Positions 33,301 to 41,884 of a stretch of 41,952 nt of DNA are shown in pieces. This stretch comes from Fibrobacter sp. (GTDB lineage: Bacteria > Fibrobacterota > Chitinivibrionia > Chitinivibrionales > Chitinispirillaceae). Location of the stretch: the NCBI GenBank assembly GCA_012515615.1, contig JAAYYB010000194.1, forward strand, positions 1 through 41,952, given 5' to 3'. Under the pieces are notes generated by a model. That model was given only the letters and a program-made list of their open reading frames with translations. It made no database searches and was not told the DNA's origin. The stretch's first letter is position 1; each line of letters begins with the position of its first letter. A program made the position numbers and the translations under genes.

Positions 33301-33988
33301 GAGCGATAGAGACATCGGAGGAAGTGCCTTTCTGCTGGGCGATTTTCAGATAGACAAGCGCAGAATCAGCCACCCCGGCTTCTACATAGCATTTACCTAT
33401 CTTGTATGCCAGATCCCCATCGGGGTTTGACTTGTATATCTTCTTGAGAAGGGGAATAGCCTGAACCCATGATTTTTCATTGTAGTAGATATTTCCCAGT
33501 TCCCTGTTTGCGATAGCGTTTCCCGAATCAGACTGCATCACTTTTTCGAGCGCTTTTTTTGCTTCTGCTGATCTGTCAAGAGCTATGCAGGCTCTGGCAT
33601 ACTCCCAGCTTGCTTCGGCTGTAAAATTCAGATCCAGCGCTTTTTTTGCCATGTTGATGGCGTTATCGGGCTGGCCGAGCTTGTTGTAAACCTTGGCTGC
33701 GCCAAGAAGAGCGTTGTAGTCATTGGGGTTCATTCTCCAGGAGACAAGAAAGCATGCAAGTGCCTTTTCCGTCATTCCAAGAGCTTCGTTTGCCTGGCCC
33801 ATTTTTATCCATACCATCACATCGCGGTCAGATGGAGAAATTTTCTCGTCTGCATAATCAAGAGCTTCTTTGTACTTACCGGAAGCAATGAGCTTGTCGA
33901 AGGTTTCATCTGAAAAGCTCTGAGCCGTAAAGAGAACCAGAACCAGAAAAAGGACATACGACACGATGGGTTTGTAAACACAGGGCAT
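30299..33988 (-). CDS. Giant exported TPR protein
   Basis: The product (1229 residues) has an N-terminal signal peptide (VSYVLFLVLVLFTAQSFS) and then, almost to the end, tetratricopeptide repeats of about 34 residues. I see around thirty units, with the typical W/L/G/Y/A/F/A/P pattern (for example NVYLILGQYNIKSGKFDEAL and AYYGELSELTPKNPEVYRRL). It should form a long superhelix in the periplasm or on the outer membrane and act as a scaffold for a multi-protein complex. The frame opens at 34018; I chose the ATG at 33988 because AAGGAG lies seven bases upstream. It lies 94 bases after the amidase gene. No catalytic domain is visible. Its role is unknown, and its presence with a proton-motor operon in this window is only a coincidence of place. 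Confidence 0.88.
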   Translation of the reverse strand: MPCVYKPIVSYVLFLVLVLFTAQSFSDETFDKLIASGKYKEALDYADEKISPSDRDVMVWIKMGQANEALGMTEKALACFLVSWRMNPNDYNALLGAAKVYNKLGQPDNAINMAKKALDLNFTAEASWEYARACIALDRSAEAKKALEKVMQSDSGNAIANRELGNIYYNEKSWVQAIPLLKKIYKSNPDGDLAYKIGKCYVEAGVADSALVYLKIAQQKGTSSDVSIALARAYYGQKNYKSAAVEYDKVAGSEMTAQDFYKFGVSLEKNGENAAALNQFKSAVTRFGSSKDNDALMAREKVGRARLTDRNFSSAIDDFQFIVDADPKGAVVPEIYFLLAETYQGLDNKNKAITSLEKAISLNSRNIEAYARLADLYQKNGMPDKAKQTYETMMNLSPNDPNVYLILGQYNIKSGKFDEALGLLEKSNSLRKSASASEGIAVAAYNLKKNDKARDAAKTAISLDAGSWDARVILAGILMKDKNYQAAQEHLEKIVQKESYDLNYLEQLATCYDQNGNEEKLVETDKKIASLNRKNVDSRLRLARYADKKNDVETALAYYGELSELTPKNPEVYRRLYELSLKKKNTGDVIVYMKKYLELTPNDAEAHRDLGDVLYEQKNFDGALESYRTALKVNPGIKGFHKRYAEIVIAKGQQDEVITTLTGVIKAGEADLGTYTTLGMIFQKKKIFGKAIEMYQKALQMDPANVDAISALASCQAANGDLNAAVISYEQAVMMNSGATEELKELGELYLKLEREEEGLKILKKYLNKKPDDPKAALLVGQNAFEKKQYTDAEKYLALALEGASADQKMMYAEAAFNSGKFKESASTLEELKVDKKIKGLAQRKIFKMLAESYEKQGQDDLAVNAYGSYLSIAGVRDEDAAYKKAFLQEKSNPAAAIKIYEQNIKEYPSDYRNFLRLGLIYSEKKETLQKAVPMLTRVTDLAASVPAVWLELARVYGKMGKDQEELDAYRKYSETDPQNLEANTRIGILLMRKGLVNEALVYLEISNTHQPNDPVVMAMLAKGYIKTNRSSEAIELLNKAKEAKKDDPDIRYQLFELYQKLGQKDKAQEEIKALVALSREPRYLLLYAEALVLQEKYKDAENTIEDILATDAENIDALLLKARMLNAKKKYDEAIEIYKEIAFINPEHPQALYMRAETHLLQSKPQWAETFYKRTLRADPKFALAELGLAKIAKLRKDNVGYREHLEAARKLEPDNEEILEELNKAGK

Positions 33989-34082
33989 TGCTCTTCTCCT
34001 TCGCATTACACTTTTCAAGACATTTAATCAAGCAGATTTGGAAAAATGGTTAATTCCAACTGGTTTTGCAAATAAACGGACT

Positions 34083-34682
34083 TCAGCAATACCGAAGTCT
34101 TTGGAGTGTAGAATTAAATAGAAACCAATCGAATTTTGGACCAGGATCTATTTTGGGCTCTTCTCTTAAACCCATTCTCACAGCCTCTTCTCCGGCAACG
34201 TGTTCATGTCCCAGATACGTGAACATTTTTCCGTGCCTTTTCTCAATTCCATGGCATAATTTACAAAGGGAATCATACTGAAGCTTAGTAAATCCGCTCT
34301 CCTCTGTTGCCATAAGTTCTATACCTATTGAGAAATCATTAACCCCTGCTCGTCTGTCGGGCTCTGGCATGACACTTCCACCGCAATGCCAGGCTTTTTT
34401 TTCTTCAGGAACCAGTCTCATGACTTTCCCCCGTCTGCTGATCAGGTAATGACTGCTGACACCATAATCACAGAATATTTTAAGTATCATATCCCTATCA
34501 AATGAGAGCTCCGGATCTATTTGAATGGCACTTATGTAATGAATAACCACCACATCGGCAACTTTACATTTACGATCCTCCCACAGACGGTTTTTACCGG
34601 CAGAAGAAATCATAGAACCTACTGTCGCTCCACAGCATTTAGAATCGTTTTGATAATCAAGAAGCAGGTTGTGAATACGCAT
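34083..34682 (-). CDS. N-acetylmuramoyl-L-alanine amidase, AmpD/amidase_2 family
   Basis: The 199-residue product cuts the bond between muramic acid and L-alanine in peptidoglycan fragments. It shows the metal-ligand texts VVVIHYISA (first His), GHEHVAGEE (second His) and KIDPGPKF (Asp), and the substrate region SHYLISRRGKVMRLV, AWHCGG and FSIGIELMAT. No signal peptide is visible, so it should act in the cytoplasm, in recycling of anhydro-muropeptides, as AmpD does. The last residues (KFDWFLFNSTLQRL) fit the family. A weak GGAAAA site precedes the ATG. Confidence 0.9.
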   Translation of the reverse strand: MRIHNLLLDYQNDSKCCGATVGSMISSAGKNRLWEDRKCKVADVVVIHYISAIQIDPELSFDRDMILKIFCDYGVSSHYLISRRGKVMRLVPEEKKAWHCGGSVMPEPDRRAGVNDFSIGIELMATEESGFTKLQYDSLCKLCHGIEKRHGKMFTYLGHEHVAGEEAVRMGLREEPKIDPGPKFDWFLFNSTLQRLRYC

Positions 34683-34796
34683 TTTATTTTCCGTTTAAAT
34701 GGAAGTTTAAAATAGAGTCCAGTAATCAAAAATATTTACTGCAGATTCTGTTTGCCCCCTTCTATATTAAAATACCTGCAGTGCAGAGAATAAATC

Positions 34797-35534
34797 ATGC
34801 AGCTGGAGAGATTTATTGGTATGGCCAGAAAACCTGAAGCTGTTCTAATCACCGGTGGTGCTAAAAGACTAGGTCTGCAGTTTGCACGCAAGGCCTTGGA
34901 GATGGGCTATGCGGTTATCATTCACTACCGCAGTACCTGCTCAAAGGAGTGCCTTAAACTTTTAAAATCTGCAGCATACAAAGATTTGGTTTATTTTATA
35001 AAACAGGACCTCGAATTTTCTGCTGATAACCTCATAGATAAGAGTTTAGAGCTTCCAGTTACTTTAAGAGGGCTGGTGAATAATGCATCGACATTTTCAA
35101 AAGGCAACCTCAAGAACCCCGATAATCTGGAAGAGATCCTTAATATTAATACAATAGCCCCAATCAGGCTGGCAACCAGGTTTTATGAATTGGTCCGCAA
35201 AGGATGGATAATAAACATCACCGATGCCAATATCAAGCGGCCAAACATCAATTTTCAAAATTACCGGATTTCAAAACTTTTTTTAGAGGAAATAACCCAT
35301 CAGCAGGCATTTCTGTTTGCGCCTTCGATCAGAGTAAATGCCATAGCCCCAGGCGCGATGCTTCCTGCAGATTCTGAGAGCAGGCAATATTTTAATTCTC
35401 TGTCCGTAAAAATTCCTTTAGCGAGAACAGGGGATCTCAGTTCTTTGACAGATGCTTTTGCTTTTCTGGTAAATACGCCATATGTTACCGGAGAGGTGAT
35501 CAAGGTAGATGGAGGATGGAACCTGACGGCCTGA
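34797..35534 (+). CDS. Short-chain dehydrogenase, pteridine-reductase/FolM-like
   Basis: The 245-residue product has the Rossmann motif TGGAKRLG (19-26). The Arg before the last Gly (TGxxxRxG) is the mark of the pteridine reductase/FolM group, which reduces dihydropterins or dihydrofolate with NADPH. VNNAS and the active-site Tyr-x3-Lys in NYRISK are present, and the usual Ser is replaced by Asp in NITDAN, as in that group. The end (TGEVIKVDGGWNL) is classic. The start may be the ATG at 34797 or at 34821, the latter with a GGAGAG site about 11 bases upstream. It is divergent from the amidase gene and convergent with the phosphatase gene. The substrate is an inference. Confidence 0.85.
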   Translation: MQLERFIGMARKPEAVLITGGAKRLGLQFARKALEMGYAVIIHYRSTCSKECLKLLKSAAYKDLVYFIKQDLEFSADNLIDKSLELPVTLRGLVNNASTFSKGNLKNPDNLEEILNINTIAPIRLATRFYELVRKGWIINITDANIKRPNINFQNYRISKLFLEEITHQQAFLFAPSIRVNAIAPGAMLPADSESRQYFNSLSVKIPLARTGDLSSLTDAFAFLVNTPYVTGEVIKVDGGWNLTA

Positions 35535-35545
35535 AAAAACGGTTC

Positions 35546-36016
35546 TTATCCAGGATAGCGTGCCAGCAGAAAAGGAAGTATACGCTCGATGTGATCAGCT
35601 ATTATTCTAAATGACCGTCTGAAATCTTCTTTTCTGCCGCCAATCGGATCCTTTATAATTCCTTTTTTATTTTCTGCTCCCGGCCAGCACCCCAGAAGAA
35701 AGAGCCTGTCGACTACCTGCGGAAAAAAAATTGAGATAAATTCTTTCTGCACAGGCTCCATAACAAAGATTAGATCACTTTCCTTAAGCTCTCCGGCCAC
35801 CAGTGCACGTGAACGGTGGGCAGAAATATCAATTTCATTATCGCTGCATGCCTTTACAACCTCATCAACAGCACGATTTCCATCCTGACCATGAATTCCC
35901 ATAGATGATATGAGGATATCTTTGCGCCCCAGGTCACTGAGGCGTTTTTTCAGTATCCCCTCTGCCATTGCACTCCGGCACATGTTCCCGGTGCATACAA
36001 CTACAATTGAAACCAT
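35546..36016 (-). CDS. Low-molecular-weight protein-tyrosine phosphatase
   Basis: The 156-residue product has the phosphatase loop CTGNMCRS (8-15, C-x5-R-S) at the N-terminus, with the catalytic Cys 8 and Arg 14, and the general-acid Asp in KDPIGG near residue 123. The length is normal. Related proteins act on tyrosine kinases that control capsule synthesis, or as arsenate reductases. No kinase or wzx-type gene is near, and arsenate reductase is less likely because the typical later cysteines are absent. A GAGG site lies before the ATG. It converges with the SDR gene, the stops being 11 bases apart. Confidence 0.9.
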   Translation of the reverse strand: MVSIVVVCTGNMCRSAMAEGILKKRLSDLGRKDILISSMGIHGQDGNRAVDEVVKACSDNEIDISAHRSRALVAGELKESDLIFVMEPVQKEFISIFFPQVVDRLFLLGCWPGAENKKGIIKDPIGGRKEDFRRSFRIIADHIERILPFLLARYPG

Positions 36017-36093
36017 CTGACCTCTGCTGTTAACTGTTGAATTTCTTCATGGTACCAGATGTGTTGAATGGTGCCGAATATTACGGTTCACAA

Positions 36094-36115
36094 ATTGAAA
36101 AATAGTATTTTCAAT
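36094..36115. promoter_or_regulatory. Perfect inverted repeat upstream of the small cysteine protein
   Basis: ATTGAAAA and TTTTCAAT form perfect 8-base arms with a six-base spacer (ATAGTA), 26 bases before the start at 36141. This is a typical size and place for an operator near a promoter. A chance palindrome in AT-rich DNA is possible. Confidence 0.4.
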
Positions 36116-36140
36116 ACAAACAAAACAGGAGAAGATAAAA

Positions 36141-36467
36141 ATGGCTTTGACAAATGACGAAAAGGGGCTGCTTCAGGAAGCTCTTTCTGTGTATCTTCAG
36201 GTCTGCTCACAGCAACTTCCCCCCCAGCAGGTACAGCAGCTGGCTGCGGTTGCTCAGGGGTTGATCAAGAAAATTGATACTGTCGCATCCGGGAGCGCAA
36301 AAGGCGGCAATAAGCCAAACGGGATCACCGATGAATGGTTTAAAAATGTTTGTATGTCTTGTGAAAAGCTCTCTGCAGGCGGTTGTACAGATAAGGTAAC
36401 AGAAAAATACCCTGGAAAATGCGACCCGATTCTCCACTACGAACGCGATAAACTAATCCGGAAATAG
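36141..36467 (+). CDS. Small cysteine-motif protein of unknown function
   Basis: The 108-residue product is soluble, with no signal peptide. The first half is helical and Gln-rich (LPPQQVQQLAAVAQGLIKK), followed by a Gly/Ser/Lys linker. The second half carries four Cys in the order CMSC, then GGC, then GKC (spacing C-x2-C-x8-C-x11-C), which could bind zinc or an iron-sulfur cluster. A strong AGGAGA site lies eight bases before the ATG, and a strong terminator follows, so it is a single-gene transcript that may be well expressed. I do not recognise the family. Confidence 0.8.
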   Translation: MALTNDEKGLLQEALSVYLQVCSQQLPPQQVQQLAAVAQGLIKKIDTVASGSAKGGNKPNGITDEWFKNVCMSCEKLSAGGCTDKVTEKYPGKCDPILHYERDKLIRK

Positions 36468-36471
36468 TAGA

Positions 36472-36509
36472 AAAATCTGTCCGGAACTTCTGTATTCCGG
36501 ACAGATTTT
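36472..36509. terminator. Bidirectional terminator
   Basis: A perfect 15-base stem (AAAATCTGTCCGGAA with TTCCGGACAGATTTT) around the loop CTTCTGTA lies between the convergent stop codons at 36467 and 36512. Runs of A and T at both ends give a T-rich tail in both directions, so it serves the small cysteine gene (plus) and the Ig-domain gene (minus). Confidence 0.92.
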
Positions 36510-36511
36510 GA

Positions 36512-39500
36512 TCACTTGAGGTACATTATTCTACTCTGGGCTTGCCCGGTAATCTTTCCCTTTGAGTTATAGGCTGTCAGATGCAGCAGATATGTTCCAG
36601 TCGCCAGTTTTTGAGAAACTGGGTTCAATCTAACTGAATTAGGCCCTGGTCTAAGCCCTTTCTCTATCTCTTTTTTCCATACTGTCCTGCCTAACTGATC
36701 ATATACGACAAGATTGACTCTCTTAACACCTTCCCAGGGAACGGCAAAAGAGATGTTGAGGCTTCCACTGAATGGATTTGGAAAAACCTTTGAAAGTGAC
36801 AGGCGGTATTGAGAGAACCGTTTCTGGAACTCTGCTATATATTCTTCACTTCCAGCCAGTACATAGCGATACTGGCTTTCGCCTTCATTCAAGGTTACTT
36901 TTGCGCTTTTTTCAAGAGCCCTTTTATGCGGATCGAATACAACAACGTTGATATCTTCAGGTGTATATCTGCCACGGTCAATACTGTATGTTACAATTTT
37001 TGACGCATCATTACCTGAGTTCTGAAAGACCAGCGGAAAAGAACACCCGCCTTCGGGCATCTCATGAGTAATGAAGTGTCCGTGAAGAGTGTTGTTTTTT
37101 TCATTAAAAGCATGGATCCTGACTTTATTGATAGTAGGAGCCACAGGAAAATATTCTTCTCCAGTGCCGGGAGTATAAGCAAAATAGACCGGAGAAAGTG
37201 TTTCATCTTCTGTCTGGGCAGCTACTTTTATACTCCATCCCAAAACCTGCTTTCTTTTCTTTGTCGCATCTGAATAAGTAGACATAGAAGCAGGAAGCGG
37301 CGGAATTTTCAAAACCACATCCTTAGCGAGATTATTGTATACAGTAAACGTTTTTGCATAGCTTGATTTCAAATCCTTGCCAGGGACGTTTTTATCCGGA
37401 ATAGGCGGGAAATGCAGTGGTGTGGAATAGAATCCTTTCGATGCCCCCGAATTTTCCCATTCAAAAAACCAGATAGAATCATTTTCCGGGGAACTTAAAT
37501 CTGAAGTGGTCAGAATATCGGCAATTTTCACATCAAACTTGTGTGGAAGGGCTATATCAGTCCAATCTTTTGCTCTAAGCCTGATTTCAGAATTTTGCTT
37601 CAGTGACGTTGTCCTGCCCGGTCCTAAATCGATTGTGACAGCTTCTCTGGTTTTTATCCAGATCACTCTTCCGGGAGTAAAATCAAAAAACTTTTTTATT
37701 TCTGGCAAATCGGAATACTCTATCCAGTTAGTAGTGTCATCCTGGTGCTCACTGCGGGGAACCCATCTGAAAATGCGGAATTTAACCGGATCATATTTCC
37801 AGGAGCCATCTTCTCCCAGTTCATCTAATACCTTTTCAACGGATACATCATTCAGTACCGCAGTGGTTGCCAGGGACGTCCACGTTTCAGGGTTGATTCC
37901 AACCGGATCAGACTTTTCTCTCAGAACCGATCTTGACATATTTATTTTATTTGTAAAATGGCCATCACTTACCACCAGTTCAGCTCTTACGCCATTATCT
38001 TCTGTAATCAGTTCGGAGGGTATGAGAAATGTTTTTGAATCTTTAAAGCCATTGCATACAAATGTATCAATACGGTTCATTTCATCAGCACCTTTTGATG
38101 CCCACAACTCCAAACGTACGTTTGCAACATTATCGGAAATCTGGACCGGTATGGAAGTATTACTAAAAGCACTGACAGCAGAGGCAGTGTCAGATAAGGA
38201 AACGCGCGGCTCCATTGTATCTACCATAAGAATAAATGGTAAAGTGTGCTCTGAGAGCTTGAGCTGAGTAAAGATAATTCCGGCCCCCTCATCTACGCCG
38301 TTTCTATTTACCCAGATCATCTTCCCTGTAGTGTTGTCAAAAGAGTAAAGATGAACATCAGAAAGACTATATCCGGCAGGAATACTATCCGGACGCATCC
38401 CAAGGAAAAGAGCAGGGGACGTATTGTCGTCTTCGAAATCAACACCCATGCTTACAGGAATCAGTCCCTTTGGAACAGAATCAGGAGAAACGATATTAAG
38501 GGTATCCTTTATTGTACCTACACCGCTAGTCCAGTTTTTGCTTTTCCATAGAAAGAGCTTATTATTCAATACGGAAATTGTATCAACTGATTTGAAGTAT
38601 GAAATTGCCTGCCATTTTGGCGGAGGAATTCTGACAGTATCTTTTGAAGAGTCTGTAGGAGCACTCCAGAGGCCATTGACTTTGGTAAGCCAGAGCGTAA
38701 TATAATAGAGATTATCAAAGGCCAGGTCATGTTTAAGATCAATTGAATCGGTAAATACAGTAGTTGTTTTGGATGTGCAATCAACAATTCTGCCGAAGGT
38801 TGCACTTGGTTCATTTTTTGGATAGGTACTTGTAGACCAGGTTATTCCGGTTTGAAGAGAGAGGTCCTCCATGCCTGTTCTGTCAATTGTCCATTGAATA
38901 ATTATCAGGTTTTTGGATTCATCAAACCTCCGGTCTGTGATTTTTATACTGTTTGGAACCGGAACGGAATCAGAGCTCACCGGAGTGGTCACTGAGATGC
39001 TGGAGGAATCTCTAACAACCGACCACAAACCATTTTTAAGTACCTGGAGTCCGAAATAGTAAGTTGTAGACTGGGACAGATTGCTTATCACAGCCGAGTT
39101 GTCCGTTATGAAAAACGTAGCATACATAAAGGTGTTTTCGTCAATTTCATAGTTGAGTGGAATCGATTCTGTTCCGTACCATATTCTCACGCTGTCGCTA
39201 TTATCCTCCGGGGGCAGAACCCACGATAATCCTACTTCCGATGAAGATGCGCTCTTAAGTGACAATACTGCTTTATTCTCAGGTCTGGGGACCCCTACTT
39301 CAATTTTACTCGATACCACATTACTTTCATTACCAAGGATGCCTCTGATTTTCACGGAGAAGTTTACTTCCTGTGATTCGCCTGAAAAGGCGGCGTTTTT
39401 GTAGACTCTTACAATTTCGCCAGATGGTTCCGGAGGAAACATTTCAGGAGGAATCGTATCAAAAGTGTACCCGAGATCATCATTGCCATACGAAACGATC

Positions 39501-41752
39501 AGGTAAGCAAGAGCATCTTTGTCAATACTGCTCAGATTGGTTAAGCTAAGATTGACGGAGTCACTCTTAGCCGCATAATCAGCATTCAGGACCAATTGGT
39601 TGACAATAGGGGTAGTGCTGCACATGTATGTCGAACAAATGCTGCTTGTCGTGAATTCAGAAATAGAATCGAATCCATCGCCGTGCCAGAAAACAGAACC
39701 GGAAAAATAATAATGAAAGCACTCTTCCGGTCCAGGATTGAGCGGAATGATCTGGCTATAGGATTCCGAGGATGACTCAAGCATAGTCGTAAGCGGAATT
39801 TTCACCAGATTCGGGAAGACGGGGTCTGGTTTATCGAGCGAAGATCCTGCATTGTACCATATACCTATTGTGTCAACATAAGGCGGAGATGCAGGTAAAG
39901 AAGGCAGACCGCTGAAATTCTGTACAGTCAAAGAGATGTGAGTGCGGTCATGAAATTGCCCTTTTATAATTATCGGATTGGAAATTTCATTAGAAGCTTT
40001 AACATCAAGTTTTATAAGGCCGGATGTAGTGGAACCCAGAGAGTTTGATACCATACAGTAGTACATTCCCTGGGCGTCTGATGTAACATTTTCGAGTGTC
40101 AATCTTGATGAGTCTCCGAGAACTTCCGGTTCTCCGGTCTCTCCTCTTTTATCTTTATACCAGGCATAGATAAGTGGCGTTGAACCGCTTGCAATCACCT
40201 CAAAAGTGACACTCTGAGCCTCCCAGACGATCATATCGCTGGATTGACTTATAATAATCGGTACCTCGGCGTCATTTACAGTCAGTGTAACAGTATCGCT
40301 GCTTACAGGCCCTCCGACTAAATTGGATACAAGACAGTAATAGTCTCCGCCATCGGATTTTTGAGTAAATCCGATAGTCAGTTCACTCACACTATCTATT
40401 ACCATGGCACTGCTTGAGCCTTTTTTAAACCATGAATAGTAAATCGGAGGTTTTCCTGTGGTTTCCAGTGTAAAGGAGGCTGAATTTCCTTCACTGACAG
40501 CAGTATCTAAGGGCTGAAGAGTTATTGCCGGTGCAGGATCCAGAACCTTTAAAACAGCCACCCGGCTGGTATCAGAGCCTATTGGATTCGAAACAACGCA
40601 CATGTATGTGTAATTGTGCTCTGCAATTGTAGCTCTGAATTTCAGTGACGGTGTTGTGTCATCAACGGGTTCGTCATTAACAATCCACCTGTATGAGAGA
40701 GCTGCACCCGATCCTTCAACGGTAAATGATGCACTATCTCCATCGTAAACAGTTGTATCAAGAGGTTGAAGGGTTATTGATGGTTTAGCTAAAACGCTCA
40801 GAATAGCAATGCGGCTTGTATCGGAGCCAGTTTCATTCGTCACTATGCAGAAATAACCGGATCCGTTATCATCTGCAGATACGGATTCGATCGTCAAGAC
40901 AGGATCTGTGGTGATGACAGTCTCTTCTCCATCCTTATACCACTCATAGGTATATGGTTTCGGTCCGGAAACCTTGACGTTTAAATTGACTGTTTCGCCT
41001 GCGAGTACAGTTGTGTCAGAAGGTGAGGTACTGTCTATTACTGGCCTGGCCGGTTCATCCACCCAGGAAGAGGAATCCCATGTCACGCGTCCATTCCACT
41101 GAGCATCGTAGAAATAACCTACATTTCCAGATAAAAGAGGACTGACTGTATCAGTATATTCACCGATGCTATCGTTTTGGAAGTAGAAAGCGAATGTGTT
41201 TCCGGATACTCTGATTTTTATTTCTGCAGCACCTGAAGCAGGCATGCTTAGTCCGCTTTTTATTACTGTGGCTTCATCGCCAAGATCTGTTGAATTCTTT
41301 CTAAAGCGTAACTGGTTATCATCAGCCTGGCCTGTTAGATTTGAAAGATGAAGTGCAACAGCATAATACTTACTCGCTAAAGTATCACTACGGAAAACTA
41401 TCCCGCCATGAAAATTGTTCCACTCTGATCCTGCGACAGGTTTAATGACAGCAGAAAATTCGCCGTTCTCAAAACAGGGAAATCTTCTTATCAGGAAGCC
41501 GGAAGGTGTCTGGTCTGCACAAGAGACTACGCCATTTGCTTCTGTCCAGGTTCGATCCCCCACTTTTTTCCACTCACTTACAGGTAATGCTCCATCACTG
41601 TGACCATCGCTGTACCCTCCTGCCCACGATGTAAAGAGAAACCCGGAGAACAAAAACAAAAGTGAAATGGAAAAGCCATATCCAGATCGGGTCCTTGTCC
41701 CCGCCGTCGGTAAACGGAATGTTTTCCTCAAGAAGCAAATGTGCCCAACCAT
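36512..41752 (-). CDS. Giant multi-domain surface protein with Ig-like domains and a type IX-like sorting domain
   Basis: The 1746-residue product has a signal peptide (ISLLFLFSGFLFTSWAGG, near 28-46) and then a concanavalin/DUF1080-like beta domain (about 60-235, with NFHGGIVFRSDT and GNVGYFYDAQWNGRV). Four Ig-like units follow (about 243-585), each with a WYK- or WIV-type Trp and a closing Y-x-C (GYFCIVTN, YMCVVSN, YYCLVSN, YYCMVSN). Fibronectin-III-like units come next (for example VGLSWVLPPEDNSDSVRIW), then a long beta-rich part. The last 98 residues match a T9SS-type or FlgD-like sorting domain (FPNPFSGSLNISFAVP, VYDQLGRTVWK, ATGTYLLHL). It should be exported and fixed to the cell surface, perhaps to bind carbohydrate or other cells. 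AGAGGGA lies eight bases before the ATG. Confidence 0.9.
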   Translation of the reverse strand: MVGHICFLRKTFRLPTAGTRTRSGYGFSISLLFLFSGFLFTSWAGGYSDGHSDGALPVSEWKKVGDRTWTEANGVVSCADQTPSGFLIRRFPCFENGEFSAVIKPVAGSEWNNFHGGIVFRSDTLASKYYAVALHLSNLTGQADDNQLRFRKNSTDLGDEATVIKSGLSMPASGAAEIKIRVSGNTFAFYFQNDSIGEYTDTVSPLLSGNVGYFYDAQWNGRVTWDSSSWVDEPARPVIDSTSPSDTTVLAGETVNLNVKVSGPKPYTYEWYKDGEETVITTDPVLTIESVSADDNGSGYFCIVTNETGSDTSRIAILSVLAKPSITLQPLDTTVYDGDSASFTVEGSGAALSYRWIVNDEPVDDTTPSLKFRATIAEHNYTYMCVVSNPIGSDTSRVAVLKVLDPAPAITLQPLDTAVSEGNSASFTLETTGKPPIYYSWFKKGSSSAMVIDSVSELTIGFTQKSDGGDYYCLVSNLVGGPVSSDTVTLTVNDAEVPIIISQSSDMIVWEAQSVTFEVIASGSTPLIYAWYKDKRGETGEPEVLGDSSRLTLENVTSDAQGMYYCMVSNSLGSTTSGLIKLDVKASNEISNPIIIKGQFHDRTHISLTVQNFSGLPSLPASPPYVDTIGIWYNAGSSLDKPDPVFPNLVKIPLTTMLESSSESYSQIIPLNPGPEECFHYYFSGSVFWHGDGFDSISEFTTSSICSTYMCSTTPIVNQLVLNADYAAKSDSVNLSLTNLSSIDKDALAYLIVSYGNDDLGYTFDTIPPEMFPPEPSGEIVRVYKNAAFSGESQEVNFSVKIRGILGNESNVVSSKIEVGVPRPENKAVLSLKSASSSEVGLSWVLPPEDNSDSVRIWYGTESIPLNYEIDENTFMYATFFITDNSAVISNLSQSTTYYFGLQVLKNGLWSVVRDSSSISVTTPVSSDSVPVPNSIKITDRRFDESKNLIIIQWTIDRTGMEDLSLQTGITWSTSTYPKNEPSATFGRIVDCTSKTTTVFTDSIDLKHDLAFDNLYYITLWLTKVNGLWSAPTDSSKDTVRIPPPKWQAISYFKSVDTISVLNNKLFLWKSKNWTSGVGTIKDTLNIVSPDSVPKGLIPVSMGVDFEDDNTSPALFLGMRPDSIPAGYSLSDVHLYSFDNTTGKMIWVNRNGVDEGAGIIFTQLKLSEHTLPFILMVDTMEPRVSLSDTASAVSAFSNTSIPVQISDNVANVRLELWASKGADEMNRIDTFVCNGFKDSKTFLIPSELITEDNGVRAELVVSDGHFTNKINMSRSVLREKSDPVGINPETWTSLATTAVLNDVSVEKVLDELGEDGSWKYDPVKFRIFRWVPRSEHQDDTTNWIEYSDLPEIKKFFDFTPGRVIWIKTREAVTIDLGPGRTTSLKQNSEIRLRAKDWTDIALPHKFDVKIADILTTSDLSSPENDSIWFFEWENSGASKGFYSTPLHFPPIPDKNVPGKDLKSSYAKTFTVYNNLAKDVVLKIPPLPASMSTYSDATKKRKQVLGWSIKVAAQTEDETLSPVYFAYTPGTGEEYFPVAPTINKVRIHAFNEKNNTLHGHFITHEMPEGGCSFPLVFQNSGNDASKIVTYSIDRGRYTPEDINVVVFDPHKRALEKSAKVTLNEGESQYRYVLAGSEEYIAEFQKRFSQYRLSLSKVFPNPFSGSLNISFAVPWEGVKRVNLVVYDQLGRTVWKKEIEKGLRPGPNSVRLNPVSQKLATGTYLLHLTAYNSKGKITGQAQSRIMYLK

Positions 41753-41807
41753 TAAAACTATCCCTCTGATTTAACGATTAAACTGCAGTATAATAGAGAA
41801 CCCCTCT

Positions 41808-41836
41808 ATAATATAATAATATGGGAGTAAAGTAAA
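41808..41836 (-). promoter_or_regulatory. Candidate sigma-70 type promoter of the Ig-domain gene
   Basis: On the minus strand TTTACT (41831-41836) and TATTAT (41808-41813) sit with a 17-base spacer, four of six and five of six matches to the -35 and -10 consensus. The pair lies about 56 bases upstream of the start at 41752. The region is AT-rich, so a chance match is possible. Confidence 0.45.
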
Positions 41837-41884
41837 CCGAAAATTGATTAACTTACAGCAGACGCTATGGTCTGCAATCACACA

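Noticed and set aside
37506-38267. 253-codon plus-strand frame opposite the Ig-domain gene
   Set aside because: Ser/Phe/Thr-rich shadow with no domain; the minus-strand gene continues through it.
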